A stretch of DNA of 64,000 bases from RUG11198 sp036342255 (GTDB lineage Bacteria > Bacillota_I > Bacilli_A > RF39 > UBA660): NCBI GenBank assembly GCA_036342255.1, contig JAZAUS010000004.1:62001-126000 (forward strand). Direction: 5' to 3'. The position numbers and the translations under genes were made by a program. Below the pieces are notes generated by a model, which saw nothing but the letters and a program-made list of their open reading frames with translations, was not told the origin of the DNA and searched no databases. Below, in pieces: positions 53,197 to 62,161 of this stretch (positions are counted from its first letter, which is position 1; each line of letters begins with the position of its first letter).

Positions 53197-55160
53197 TGCT
53201 AGCAAAGGGTCAAAAAATAAATGATCGCTATGAAATAATTAAATCCATTGGTGAAGGTGGAATGGCTAACGTTTACCTAGCACAAGACACAATTCTAGAT
53301 AGAAAAGTAGCCATAAAAGTATTAAGAGGCGATTTAGAAGATAACGAAAAATTTATTAGAAGATTTCAACGTGAAGCTAAATCTGTATCAGATTTATCTC
53401 ATCCAAATATCGTTGAGATATATGACGTAGGTGAGGAAGATGGACAACATTATATAGTAATGGAATATATAGATGGCAGAACCTTAAAACAATTAATCAA
53501 TAAAAGGGGTGCCTTAACAGTAGCAGAGGTACTAGATATAATGACCCAACTAACAGACGGAATATCTGCCGCCCATGATGCTTATATAATCCATCGCGAT
53601 ATAAAACCACAAAATATAATGATACTTGATGATGGATTAATAAAAATAACAGATTTTGGTATTGCTATGACTCTAAATGCAACCCAATTAACACAAACAA
53701 ATTCTGTCATGGGATCAGTTCATTATCTACCACCAGAACAAGCAGCTGGTGAAACAGCTACAACCAAAAGTGATATCTACTCTGCAGGTATCTTGATGTA
53801 TGAATTGCTAATGGGATCAGTGCCATTTAAAGGTGAAAATGCAGTAGAAATAGCTTTAAAACAAATGAAGGAAAAACTACCTAGTATTAGAAAACAAAAT
53901 CCATTAATACCACAAAGTATTGAAAATATTGTTCTTAAAGCTACCGCAAAAAACCCAAAAAATAGATATGAAACTATCAAGGAAATGCATGATGATTTAG
54001 TTCATGCCCTAGATGAAGACAGACAAAACGAAACAAGATATACTTATCCATATCCAGAAAGTGAAATGGATAAAAGTAAAGAAATACCAATAAAAGAACC
54101 AGATAATATAAAAACACCAAAAGCAAATTCAATTGATAAACCACAAGATGAAGAAGATATTGATGAGGAAGAAGAATACTATGAAGAAGACAATAAAAAA
54201 AGAAATATAATCATCTTAATAGTTTTAATAGCTTTCTTACTATTAATAGGTTTAATATTCTTCTTTAATCAAAGAAATAAAGCATCTGTAGTAATAGTTC
54301 CAGACGTATCGAATATGAAAACAGAAAAAGCTGAACAAAAATTAAAAGCCAAAGGATTTAAATTTACAGTAGAAACTGAAGAAAGTGATGAAATAAAAGA
54401 AGGTCATGTAATAAAAACAAATCCAAAAGCTGGTTCAAGCAAGAAAAAAGGAAGTATTATTACTATAATTGAATCATCAGGACCAACAACACTTGTCTTA
54501 GATGACTATACAGGACAAAACGTCAAAGACATCGAAGAAAAATTGAAAAAATTAGGTGTTGAAGTAAAAATAGAAAAGAAAACAGTAGACAAACCAAGTG
54601 ATTATGTTGGCAAAGAAAACACAATTATTGATCAAAATCCAAAATATGTTAGAGGAGTAAAGAAAAAATTAGAAAAAGATGATGAAATAATACTATATAT
54701 ACCAGATATATATGCTGAATACCCAAATATGAAAGACGAAGGTTGGACTTTAGCAAAAGCAGAAAAATTTGCTGATAGTTATGGCTTACATTTAGTTGTA
54801 AAAGATTCAAGTGGAAAAACATTAACAGATTACAGTCAATATTCATCAAAAGCTATAACTAATCAAGATCGTACTGGTCCAATTTCAAGTGGAGTAACAT
54901 TTACTGTTACAATCGATGCAGACACTGAAACATATAGCCTTCTCATAAATTACTATGAAGAAGGGACAACAAATTCAATTAAAGATTCAGAACCAAAAAC
55001 ATGTAAAAATGGTTGCAAAAATGGAGAAACAGGAACGATATCCTGTCCAGGAATAAAAGGGTATACAACCAAAACAGAGAAAGTAAACTATACTATTGAT
55101 AAACAAGACGCGACTGTAAATTGTTACTATACAAAAGAAGACTCAAGCAATAACAATTAG
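53196..55160 (+). CDS. pknB: PASTA-domain Ser/Thr kinase with an extra C-terminal module
   Basis: 654 aa. Kinase domain (1-270): GEGGMANVY, AIKVL, HRDIKPQNIM, DFGIAM. An acidic juxtamembrane region leads to a membrane helix (about 335-357). Outside the membrane are PASTA repeats (from about 367: VPDVSNMKTEKAEQKLKAKG; next LDDYTGQNVKDIEEKLKKLG; a third around YPNMKDEGWTLAKAE) that bind cell-wall fragments. The last 85 residues form a MucBP-like beta domain (SLLINYYEEGTTNSI, GIKGYTTKTEKVNYTI) with four Cys (CKNGC, SCPG, NCYY), unusual for this kinase. Confidence 0.95.
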   Translation: MLAKGQKINDRYEIIKSIGEGGMANVYLAQDTILDRKVAIKVLRGDLEDNEKFIRRFQREAKSVSDLSHPNIVEIYDVGEEDGQHYIVMEYIDGRTLKQLINKRGALTVAEVLDIMTQLTDGISAAHDAYIIHRDIKPQNIMILDDGLIKITDFGIAMTLNATQLTQTNSVMGSVHYLPPEQAAGETATTKSDIYSAGILMYELLMGSVPFKGENAVEIALKQMKEKLPSIRKQNPLIPQSIENIVLKATAKNPKNRYETIKEMHDDLVHALDEDRQNETRYTYPYPESEMDKSKEIPIKEPDNIKTPKANSIDKPQDEEDIDEEEEYYEEDNKKRNIIILIVLIAFLLLIGLIFFFNQRNKASVVIVPDVSNMKTEKAEQKLKAKGFKFTVETEESDEIKEGHVIKTNPKAGSSKKKGSIITIIESSGPTTLVLDDYTGQNVKDIEEKLKKLGVEVKIEKKTVDKPSDYVGKENTIIDQNPKYVRGVKKKLEKDDEIILYIPDIYAEYPNMKDEGWTLAKAEKFADSYGLHLVVKDSSGKTLTDYSQYSSKAITNQDRTGPISSGVTFTVTIDADTETYSLLINYYEEGTTNSIKDSEPKTCKNGCKNGETGTISCPGIKGYTTKTEKVNYTIDKQDATVNCYYTKEDSSNNN

Positions 55161-55171
55161 TAGGGGGAAAA

Positions 55172-56020
55172 ATGGAAGGAACAATAATAAAAAATATCAG
55201 CAATGATTATACTGTACAAAGTAATAATAATATATATATATGTAAAGCAAGAGGTAAATTTAAAAAAGATAAAATAGTACCTAAAGTAGGAGATAAAGTA
55301 ACATTTGATGAAAAAAATAATTATATCTTAAAAATACATAAAAGAAAGAATAGTCTTATCAGACCAAATGTTGCAAACGTAGATCAAGCTCTTGTTGTAA
55401 CAAGTGTAAAACAACCAAATCTAGATACTAATCTACTAGATAAACTATTAACAATAATTAGTTATAATAATATAGAACCAATAATATGTTTTACCAAATT
55501 AGATTTATTATCTAGTAATGAATTAGAAGAAATAAATAAATACATAGATTATTACAAAAAAATAGGATATACCGTAGTTACAAATACAAAAAAAGAAAAT
55601 TTTAAAAATATATTTGATAATAAAATAACAGTCTTAACAGGTCAATCAGGTGCTGGTAAAAGCAGCCTTCTAAATTTCTTAAATCCCAATCTTAAACTTA
55701 AAACTAATGAAATATCCAAAGCTTTAAATAGAGGTAAACATACAACAAGACATACAGAATTATATTATCTATTAAATGGCTATATTGTCGACACACCAGG
55801 TTTCTCTAATGTAGATTTTCATAATATGGAAAAAACTGCCATTAGAGACAATATGAAGGAAATGTTTGATAACTTACATAATTGTAAATATAGAGATTGT
55901 ATGCATATCAAAGAAGAAGGCTGTGCCGTAAAAAAACTACTTGAAGATAATAATATTATGCCAAGTAGATACAATAATTACAAACAATTCATCGAAAGCA
56001 TAGATAAGACTAAAAAATAG
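55172..56020 (+). CDS. rsgA: Ribosome small-subunit-dependent GTPase A
   Basis: Circularly permuted GTPase for 30S assembly: G4 CFTKLDLL, G1 GQSGAGKSSLLN, switch RGKHTTRHTELY, G3 DTPGFS, and the C-terminal zinc site C-x4-C-x-H-x5-C (CKYRDCMHIKEEGC). N-terminal OB-like domain. 282 aa is normal. Standard position between pknB and rpe. Confidence 0.96.
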   Translation: MEGTIIKNISNDYTVQSNNNIYICKARGKFKKDKIVPKVGDKVTFDEKNNYILKIHKRKNSLIRPNVANVDQALVVTSVKQPNLDTNLLDKLLTIISYNNIEPIICFTKLDLLSSNELEEINKYIDYYKKIGYTVVTNTKKENFKNIFDNKITVLTGQSGAGKSSLLNFLNPNLKLKTNEISKALNRGKHTTRHTELYYLLNGYIVDTPGFSNVDFHNMEKTAIRDNMKEMFDNLHNCKYRDCMHIKEEGCAVKKLLEDNNIMPSRYNNYKQFIESIDKTKK

Positions 56021-56030
56021 TCTTATCTTT
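56003..56030 (+). terminator. Hairpin at the rsgA end, possible terminator
   Basis: GATAAGACTA/TAGTCTTATC (10 bp, five A loop) and TTT, overlapping the stop codon. The T-run is short. Confidence 0.45.
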
Positions 56031-56085
56031 CTAGTTGTATAAATAAAAAAAATATGTTACCATTAAGTAAAGGAGTATGATAAAT

Positions 56086-56835
56086 ATGAAAATATCAACA
56101 TCAATACTAAGTTCTGATAATAGAATAGAAGCAGTAAAGAAGTTAAATCGCACTAAAACCGATTATATCCATATTGATGTAATGGATGGTAAATTCGTTG
56201 AAGACAAACAATTTAGTAAAGTAAACGAAATAAATGCTATAAACATAATGTCTAATAGCAAATTAGATATCCACTTAATGGTGGAAAACCCTAAATATTA
56301 CCTAAGAAAATTTAAAGATATGAACATAGAATATGTTACAGTCCATCTAGAAATTGAAAAAGAATTAAATTCAATAATAAAAACAATCAAAGGGAAAGGA
56401 TATAAAGCAGGTCTTGCTATTAATCCAGAAACAGACATAGAAAAATTAGAACCTTATCTAAGTGAAATAGATTTAGTACTAATTATGGCTGTAGAGCCTG
56501 GTAAAGGTGGTCAAAAATTTAAAGCCTCAACCACTAAAAAAATACATGATTTAAAGAAAATAATTGAAGAAAACAACTATGATGTACTAATTGAAGTAGA
56601 TGGTGGCATCAATGATGAATCTATTGAAAAAATAAAAGGTGCAAATATAGCAGTAGCAGGTTCTTATATTATAAAAAGCAACAATTATTATCAAAGCATA
56701 GAAACATTAAGAAATAAAGTAAGTCCTCCAAAAAGGTTACCAGAAAAAATAACAATAAACACTCAAGTATATATATTATTTATGATAATAACATTAATGC
56801 TACTAATAAATTACATAATTATTTTCTTAAAATAA
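56086..56835 (+). CDS. rpe: Ribulose-phosphate 3-epimerase with a C-terminal membrane helix
   Basis: 249 aa. TIM-barrel enzyme interconverting ribulose 5-phosphate and xylulose 5-phosphate: HIDVMDGKFV (catalytic Asp and metal His), DIHLMVENP, AVEPGKGGQKF and EVDGGI. Usual Rpe ends near residue 215; here about 30 extra residues form a linker and a hydrophobic helix (VYILFMIITLMLLINYIIIFL). ATG 56086 is ten bases from AAGGAG; ATG 56077 is too close. Confidence 0.92.
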   Translation: MKISTSILSSDNRIEAVKKLNRTKTDYIHIDVMDGKFVEDKQFSKVNEINAINIMSNSKLDIHLMVENPKYYLRKFKDMNIEYVTVHLEIEKELNSIIKTIKGKGYKAGLAINPETDIEKLEPYLSEIDLVLIMAVEPGKGGQKFKASTTKKIHDLKKIIEENNYDVLIEVDGGINDESIEKIKGANIAVAGSYIIKSNNYYQSIETLRNKVSPPKRLPEKITINTQVYILFMIITLMLLINYIIIFLK

Positions 56836-56882
56836 TACCTACGAAGAAATATTTATGAAAATTTGAAAATCTTGTTTAAATA

Positions 56883-57079
56883 CCACAAAAAAAAGGTGAT
56901 TTTTGCAAAGAATGTGGAAATGAATTAATAGATATAAATGAGTATAAAGAAAAAAAGGAACAGGATTTTCTTCAGCAATAATTGGAGGAATCAGTATAAT
57001 AACAATTCCAATAATAATAATATATCTAGTATTTAATTTAATAATTTATTTTTTAATAAAAAAAGAATCTAAATATTAA
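56883..57079 (+). pseudogene. Decayed zinc-ribbon membrane protein
   Basis: GDFCKECGNELIDINEYKEKK in one frame runs into a stop, while the next frame, joined at a run of A, continues as TGFSSAIIGGISIITIPII plus a membrane helix ending in KKESKY and a stop at 57077. A single one-base shift at about 56956 links a zinc-ribbon half (one CxxC left) and a membrane half. The N-terminus has in-frame stops and no ribosome site. It ends in the terminator shared with rpmB. Confidence 0.6.
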
Positions 57080-57092
57080 CATAGATTCTTTT
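57060..57092. terminator. Bidirectional terminator
   Basis: AAAAAGAATCTA/TAGATTCTTTTT (12 bp, ten-base loop). Confidence 0.85.
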
Positions 57093-57105
57093 TTATTATT
57101 ACTAA

Positions 57106-57288
57106 TTAAGCAGCATTCTTAAGATCTCTTATTTCTCTAGCACTTAGTCTAACTTTAGAAACCTTACCATTTTCATCTTTAACACTAACTTTTTGTAAAT
57201 TAACCTTTTGTCTTTTAGGTGTAGCCTTTAAACAGTTTGGTCTATTCTTAGCAAAGTTAGTTTTTTTACTTGATATATTCTTAGCCAT
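57106..57288 (-). CDS. rpmB: Ribosomal protein bL28
   Basis: 60 aa. FAKNRPNCLKATPKRQKVNLQKVSV and the C-terminal RLSAREIRDL are L28 signatures. The usual N-terminal Cys pair is absent (zinc-free form). GGAGGG ribosome site. In Bacillota it lies near the rlmN-rpe cluster in opposite orientation, as here. Confidence 0.93.
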   Translation of the reverse strand: MAKNISSKKTNFAKNRPNCLKATPKRQKVNLQKVSVKDENGKVSKVRLSAREIRDLKNAA

Positions 57289-57490
57289 TACTATCCCTCC
57301 TCAAAAACATCGCATATTAACTTTATCATAAAATAACTATTAAGTCAAATAAAAACTTATAATTTAAAGTAATATAATAAAAAAATATACTAATAAACAT
57401 TATTCAAACCAAATTATAAAATTAAAGAGAAATAATCTTTTCATTTTTATTTTTTTATTGTATAATTATAAAAAGAATAGGGGTGATACC

Positions 57491-59005
57491 ATGGTACTAA
57501 GAAAACCATATGGATTTTTAATTAAACATTTTAAAATGATCCATTTAGTACTTACTGTTTTATATATTTATTTAGCAATGAAAGTAAATAACATGCTAAG
57601 ATACTATAATAATTTCATTGCTGGAAAAGAAAGTAAATTAAACGCTATTAAATATGCAACAAACTATTATTTAATAGCCATTATACTATCCATAGCAATA
57701 TGCTTAGTTATATATGCTTTAATGCGCTATAAAAAGAAACCCAAACTATTCTATGTAGTTTTAATGGCAATTTATTTAGCTATAACTCTTGTAATTATTT
57801 TTGCACAAGGTGGACTAAATACCATATATATTGGGGAAGTTTCATCAAAAGAATTAAGGCTATATCATGATTTATTACAAATAATAATAATATTTCAATA
57901 TTTAACAATTTTAGTTACCTTAATTAGAGGTTTAGGCTTTGATATTAAAAAATTCAACTTCAAAGAAGATATAGCAGAATTACAACTAGATGTAACAGAT
58001 AATGAAGAAGTAGAATTAACAATAGGAAGTACAGAAGGTATTCTAAGAAGAATAAGAAGACAGCTAAGAGAATTAAAATACTATTATAAAGAGAATAAAT
58101 TATTTATAGATGTAATAGGAATATTATTTACTGTAATTATAGTCCTATCCATAATAGTAAATATAAAAATTGTTCATAAATCATTTAAAGAAGGAGAAGA
58201 AGTATCAACAGATAAATACTCATTTACAGTTACAAATAGTTATTTAACCAATAAAAGTTTCGATGGAGATAGTATTTCTGATGCTAATAATACCTTCCTA
58301 TTAGCCCAAATATTTATTTATTCAAAAGTAGGAAGAACAGAATTAAATACTGGTAATATAACCTTAAAAACAGAACATAATACATATACAATTAATACAA
58401 GATATACTACCTTATTTAAAGATGTAGGAGTAGGGTTTAAAGATCAAATAATCTCAACACCACGATCATTCTTATTTATATTTGTAATCTCTAATGCTGA
58501 ACTAAAAGATAAAATGCAAATACATTATATTGGTGATATAAAAATAGATTTAAACCCAATAAATCTAGATAAGTCAGTCAAAACAACAAATCTACAAATA
58601 GGTGAATCTATAGATTTAGGAAAAACAGTATTAAGCAGTGGGAAAATTGCCATTAATAGATTTGACGTTAAAAATAGTTATACATACAATTATGAATATG
58701 AAATATATGGTAAAAAATATACAAGTAAATTAAATATAATAAGTCCAAATAAAACAATTCTTTATTTAAATCTAACAAATCAAAACATTAGAGGTATATC
58801 TGATTATGATTTAATAAAGACTTATGGAACAATAAAATATAAAATAGCTGATACAGAATTTACAATAAAAACGCCAATTAATAAGACACCAACAAGCTAT
58901 AAAGATGGTATATTTATAGAAGTTGATAAACAAATGGAACAAGCAACAAGTATTTGGATAGAATTTAATATACGAAATCAAAAATACATATATACACTTA
59001 AATAA
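57491..59005 (+). CDS. Large membrane protein of unknown function
   Basis: 504 aa. Four membrane helices in the first 145 residues, a cytoplasmic segment (about 150-205: ELQLDVTDNEEVELTIGS, RRIRRQLRELKYY), a fifth helix (about 210-230), then a 270-residue extracytoplasmic beta-rich domain (VTNSYLTNKSF, YTINTRYTTLF, YEIYGKKYTSKL). No family recognised. Start ATG 57491 follows GGGGTGAT; the longer frame has no ribosome site. Confidence 0.75.
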   Translation: MVLRKPYGFLIKHFKMIHLVLTVLYIYLAMKVNNMLRYYNNFIAGKESKLNAIKYATNYYLIAIILSIAICLVIYALMRYKKKPKLFYVVLMAIYLAITLVIIFAQGGLNTIYIGEVSSKELRLYHDLLQIIIIFQYLTILVTLIRGLGFDIKKFNFKEDIAELQLDVTDNEEVELTIGSTEGILRRIRRQLRELKYYYKENKLFIDVIGILFTVIIVLSIIVNIKIVHKSFKEGEEVSTDKYSFTVTNSYLTNKSFDGDSISDANNTFLLAQIFIYSKVGRTELNTGNITLKTEHNTYTINTRYTTLFKDVGVGFKDQIISTPRSFLFIFVISNAELKDKMQIHYIGDIKIDLNPINLDKSVKTTNLQIGESIDLGKTVLSSGKIAINRFDVKNSYTYNYEYEIYGKKYTSKLNIISPNKTILYLNLTNQNIRGISDYDLIKTYGTIKYKIADTEFTIKTPINKTPTSYKDGIFIEVDKQMEQATSIWIEFNIRNQKYIYTLK

Positions 59006-59052
59006 CTTGTTATTAAATCAAAAATATAGTATAATGTTTGAGAGGTGAAATA

Positions 59053-59367
59053 ATGCAACCAATTTATTACATTATAATTTTTGCAATATTAATAATTATA
59101 GCTTTAGCTGTTGTAAGAGGAAATAAAAAAGATTTTAAACTTGAAATTAATAAATTAGTTGATCTTCTAGGAGGAAAAAATAATATTATTGAGACAGAGG
59201 TAGAAATGTCCCGATTTAAAGTAACCCTAAAAGATATCACAAAAGCTAATAAAGAAGGAATAATGAAATTAGGAGCAAAAGGCGTTGTTGAAATAGATGA
59301 TCAACTAAAAATAATATTTGGCAAAGATGCAAAAAAATTAAAAAGATATATTGATGAATTAAAATAG
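59053..59367 (+). CDS. PTS EIIB-like domain with membrane anchor
   Basis: 104 aa. An N-terminal membrane helix (2-22) is followed by a glucose-type PTS EIIB fold: KLVDLLGGKNNIIE, SRFKVTLKD, KLGAKGVVEIDDQLKIIFGKDAKKL. The phosphorylated Cys of EIIB (in C-x-T-R-L-R) is missing, the site reading VEMSRFKV, so it cannot carry phosphate and is probably regulatory or structural. ATG 59053 follows GAGGTGA. Confidence 0.82.
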   Translation: MQPIYYIIIFAILIIIALAVVRGNKKDFKLEINKLVDLLGGKNNIIETEVEMSRFKVTLKDITKANKEGIMKLGAKGVVEIDDQLKIIFGKDAKKLKRYIDELK

Positions 59368-59389
59368 AAGATAATCTTCTATTTTTTTT
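59361..59389 (+). terminator. Rho-independent terminator
   Basis: AAAATAGAAGA/TCTTCTATTTT (11 bp, three-base loop) with T-run. Confidence 0.85.
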
Positions 59390-59473
59390 ATAAGTAAAAC
59401 AATTATAAATACCAAAAAACAAAAGTAGTTGTAAAACTACTAATAACCATGTTATAATGATCTTGGTGATAAA

Positions 59474-59746
59474 ATGCAATTAAATAACATATTTTTAGAT
59501 AATCTTCCCCAAATAGATTTACATGGATTTGATCGAGAAAGTGCTAGAGTAGCAACTAATGATTTTATTGATGAATCCATAAAACTAAAACACGAAAAAA
59601 TATTAATAATTCATGGTATAGGACAAGGTATAGTTAAAGAAACTGTCCACGAAGAATTATCAAAAAATAAAAGTGTTCTATCATATCAATTAGACAGTTT
59701 TAATACTGGTTGCACAATAGTACAATTAAATACTAATGAAAATTAA
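59474..59746 (+). CDS. Stand-alone Smr-domain protein
   Basis: 90 aa consisting only of a Smr domain: IDLHGFDRESARVATNDFID, IIHGIGQGIVKETVHEEL. Smr domains nick or cleave nucleic acids; in Bacillota they are also the C-terminal part of MutS2 and can act on collided ribosomes. No MutS part is present. Ribosome site TTGGTGAT. Confidence 0.88.
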   Translation: MQLNNIFLDNLPQIDLHGFDRESARVATNDFIDESIKLKHEKILIIHGIGQGIVKETVHEELSKNKSVLSYQLDSFNTGCTIVQLNTNEN

Positions 59747-59810
59747 TAACATATTAATCAAACTAAAAAAGAATAAAAACTATTTAAAAACACAAATAAT
59801 TAAAAAATAC

Positions 59811-59839
59811 TTGCTAAAATCATAAATATATGCTATTAT
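59811..59839 (+). promoter_or_regulatory. tRNA operon promoter
   Basis: TTGCTA (59811-59816), 17-base spacer, TGC-TATTAT (59834-59839), eleven bases before the first tRNA. Confidence 0.6.
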
Positions 59840-59849
59840 TAATCAAGAC

Positions 59850-59926
59850 GGACCCTTAGCTCAGTTGGTTAGAGCATCCGGCTCATAACCGGGCGGTCAT
59901 AGGTTCGAGTCCTATAGGGTCCACCA
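59850..59926 (+). tRNA. tRNA with CAT anticodon, probably tRNA-Ile2
   Basis: Complete cloverleaf, acceptor GGACCCT/AGGGTCC, anticodon loop CTCATAA, encoded CCA. The acceptor (with C4-G69 and C5-G68) and body resemble tRNA-Ile2, whose C34 is changed to lysidine by TilS, more than elongator tRNA-Met. This assignment is by resemblance. Confidence 0.9.
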
Positions 59927-59931
59927 CTTAA

Positions 59932-60015
59932 GCAGGTGTGGCGAAATTGGCAGACGCGCTAGACTTAGGATCTAGTGGTTTATCCGTGGGGGTTCAAGTC
60001 CCTTCACCTGCACCA
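59932..60015 (+). tRNA. tRNA-Leu (TAG anticodon)
   Basis: Class II tRNA with long variable arm, acceptor GCAGGTG/CACCTGC, anticodon stem CTAGA/TCTAG with loop CTTAGGA (anticodon TAG) and encoded CCA. Confidence 0.95.
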
Positions 60016-60027
60016 ATTAATATTAAT

Positions 60028-60052
60028 AAAGACTTTAAATAGTCTTTTTTTA
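60028..60052 (+). terminator. tRNA operon terminator
   Basis: AAAGACT/AGTCTTT with a six-base loop and T-run. Confidence 0.85.
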
Positions 60053-60108
60053 GTATAATAATTATAGTAAGATTGTTATAGAAATAATTTAAAGATGAGT
60101 ATGTAAAC

Positions 60109-60137
60109 TTGACAAAATTTCTAAATAAGTGTATTAT
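60109..60137 (+). promoter_or_regulatory. alaS T-box promoter
   Basis: TTGACA (60109-60114), 17-base spacer, TATTAT (60132-60137). Confidence 0.75.
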
Positions 60138-60139
60138 GA

Positions 60140-60340
60140 CTCTATCAACACATTGATGAGGACATAATTTATATATAAATTATCATAGAGAATTATCGTT
60201 TGGTGGAAGATAATATAATCTATATAAATTGCTACCTCTAAGTGAAATGAAAACATTTCCGGTTAACAGCCGTTATCTAAATTAAGTTAAATAAAGGATG
60301 GTACCGCATTATTTGCTCCTTGCAAATAATGCGTTTTATT
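60140..60340 (+). promoter_or_regulatory. T-box riboswitch (tRNA-Ala)
   Basis: Stem I carries the specifier GCT (60231-60233, alanine) before ACCTCT. The conserved T-box AAGGATGGTACCGC (60294-60307) includes UGGU, complementary to the ACCA end of uncharged tRNA. It is followed by the terminator CGCATTATTTGC/GCAAATAATGCG (60305-60333) and TTTT. Uncharged tRNA-Ala should favour read-through into alaS. It fills most of the gene-free stretch between the tRNAs and alaS. Confidence 0.93.
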
Positions 60341-60369
60341 ATTTAAAAATAATAAAGGAGTGAATTAAA

Positions 60370-62112
60370 ATGAATTTAAAAGATAAATATATAGATTTTT
60401 TTATAAGTAAAGGACATAAACAAATACCCAGCGCACCACTAGTACCAGAAAACGATCCATCTGTATTATTTAATACAGCAGGTATGCAACCATTAATACC
60501 ATATCTAATGGGACAACAGCATCCATATGGCACAAGACTATGTGACTATCAAAAGTGTCTAAGAACTACAGATTTAGATGAAGTAGGTGATTCTTTTCAT
60601 CACACATTCTTTGAAATGCTAGGTAATTGGAGCTTAGGCGATTATTTCAAAGATGAATCAATATCTTGGAGCTTTGAATTCTTAACAAAAGTTTTAAACA
60701 TACCTGTTGAAAAACTAGCAATAACAGTATTTAAAGGCAATGATATAATACCATTTGATGAAGTATCATACAATAAATGGAATTCACTTGGTATACCTGA
60801 AGAAAGAATTGCTATGACAGTTGAAGATAATTTCTGGATTGCAGGAGATACTGGTCCATGTGGCTCTGATACAGAAATATTCTATTGGAGAAGTGATGAA
60901 CCAGCTCCAACAAAATTTAATCCAGAAGATGAAAGATGGGTTGAAATATGGAATAATGTCTTCATGGAATATGAAAAACATAAAGATGGATCAATTACAT
61001 TCCTAGATAATAAAAATGTTGATACAGGAATGGGAGTTGAAAGAACAGTATCTATTTTAGAAAGTGTAAATGATAATTATTTATCATCAATATGGAAAGA
61101 TATAATTGAAGTAATTGAAAATGTATCTCATCTTCCATATGAAGGCAATGAAGTATCAATGCGAATTATAGCAGATCATTTAAGAACAGCTACATTCATT
61201 CTAGCTGATCCAGCAGGCATTAAGCCTTCTAATACTGACCAAGGATATATTCTAAGAAGAATAATAAGAAGAGCTATTAGACATGCTAAAAAGTTAAATA
61301 TTGATATTAATTCAAACTGGGAAGAACAAATTATATCTAAAATTATAAAAAAATATGAAAACTATTATTCAGAACTTAAAGATAACAGAAATAATATTTT
61401 TGAAGGATTAAAAAACGAAAAAGAAAAGTTTAATAGAACACTAGAAAAAGGCTTAAGAGAATTTGATAAAGTAACAAGAAACAAAAAAAATATTGATGGT
61501 ACAACTGCTTTCCATTTATTTGATACTTATGGATTCCCATTAGAATTAACAATAGAATTAGCAGAAGAAAAAGGATTAGAAGTAGATGTTGATGGATATA
61601 ATCAAAAGTTTAAAGAACATCAAGAATTATCAAGAAAAGCATCTCAAGGTAAATTTAAAGGAGGTCTTTCTGGAAATAGTGAAATAGAAACTAAATATCA
61701 TACTGCAACTCATTTACTTAATGCTGCTCTAAAAGTTGTAGTTGATAAAGATATCCATCAAAGAGGCTCTAATATAACACCAGAAAGAATGAGATTTGAC
61801 TTTAACTGTGATCACAAATTAACAGATGAAGAAAAGAAAAAAGTAGAAGAGTTAGTAAATAAATGGATTGAAGAAGGATTAGACGTAAGGAAAGATGAAA
61901 TGACTAAACAAGAAGCTATTGATTTAGGAGCAGAATGTATGTTTATTGAAAAATATCCCGACATCGTAACTGTTTATTCAATAGGAGATATATCTAAAGA
62001 ATTATGTGGAGGGCCACATGTAAAAAATACCAAAGAATTAGGAAAATTTAAAATAAAAAAAGAAGAAGCCTCATCATCTGGTATTAGAAGAATAAAAGCC
62101 ATACTAGAATAG
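60370..62112 (+). CDS. alaS: Alanyl-tRNA synthetase lacking the C-Ala domain
   Basis: 580 aa instead of the usual 870-880. The aminoacylation domain (SAPLVPENDPSVLFNTAGMQP, FFEMLGNWSLGDYFKD, MGVERT), the tRNA-binding region (ADHLRTATFILADPAGIKPSN, GYILRRIIRRAIRHAK) and the complete editing domain (HTATHLL, CGGPHV) are present. The protein then stops after GIRRIKAILE, so the DHHA1/C-Ala part is gone. The downstream DNA does not encode it and no frameshift is seen. Controlled by the T-box upstream; AAAGGAG precedes the ATG. Confidence 0.95.
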   Translation: MNLKDKYIDFFISKGHKQIPSAPLVPENDPSVLFNTAGMQPLIPYLMGQQHPYGTRLCDYQKCLRTTDLDEVGDSFHHTFFEMLGNWSLGDYFKDESISWSFEFLTKVLNIPVEKLAITVFKGNDIIPFDEVSYNKWNSLGIPEERIAMTVEDNFWIAGDTGPCGSDTEIFYWRSDEPAPTKFNPEDERWVEIWNNVFMEYEKHKDGSITFLDNKNVDTGMGVERTVSILESVNDNYLSSIWKDIIEVIENVSHLPYEGNEVSMRIIADHLRTATFILADPAGIKPSNTDQGYILRRIIRRAIRHAKKLNIDINSNWEEQIISKIIKKYENYYSELKDNRNNIFEGLKNEKEKFNRTLEKGLREFDKVTRNKKNIDGTTAFHLFDTYGFPLELTIELAEEKGLEVDVDGYNQKFKEHQELSRKASQGKFKGGLSGNSEIETKYHTATHLLNAALKVVVDKDIHQRGSNITPERMRFDFNCDHKLTDEEKKKVEELVNKWIEEGLDVRKDEMTKQEAIDLGAECMFIEKYPDIVTVYSIGDISKELCGGPHVKNTKELGKFKIKKEEASSSGIRRIKAILE

Positions 62113-62161
62113 TATTTTTTACATTAAATATTTTATATAATAATAAATATAAGAGGTAAAT

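Noticed and set aside
59850..59926. Assigning the CAT tRNA as elongator or initiator tRNA-Met
   Set aside because: The acceptor stem and body resemble tRNA-Ile2; a definite choice needs comparison with the other CAT tRNAs of the genome.
62113..62161. Missing C-Ala part of alaS encoded downstream after a frameshift
   Set aside because: The downstream DNA holds only a ribosome site and the cysteine-rich gene; no DHHA1-like sequence is present in any frame.
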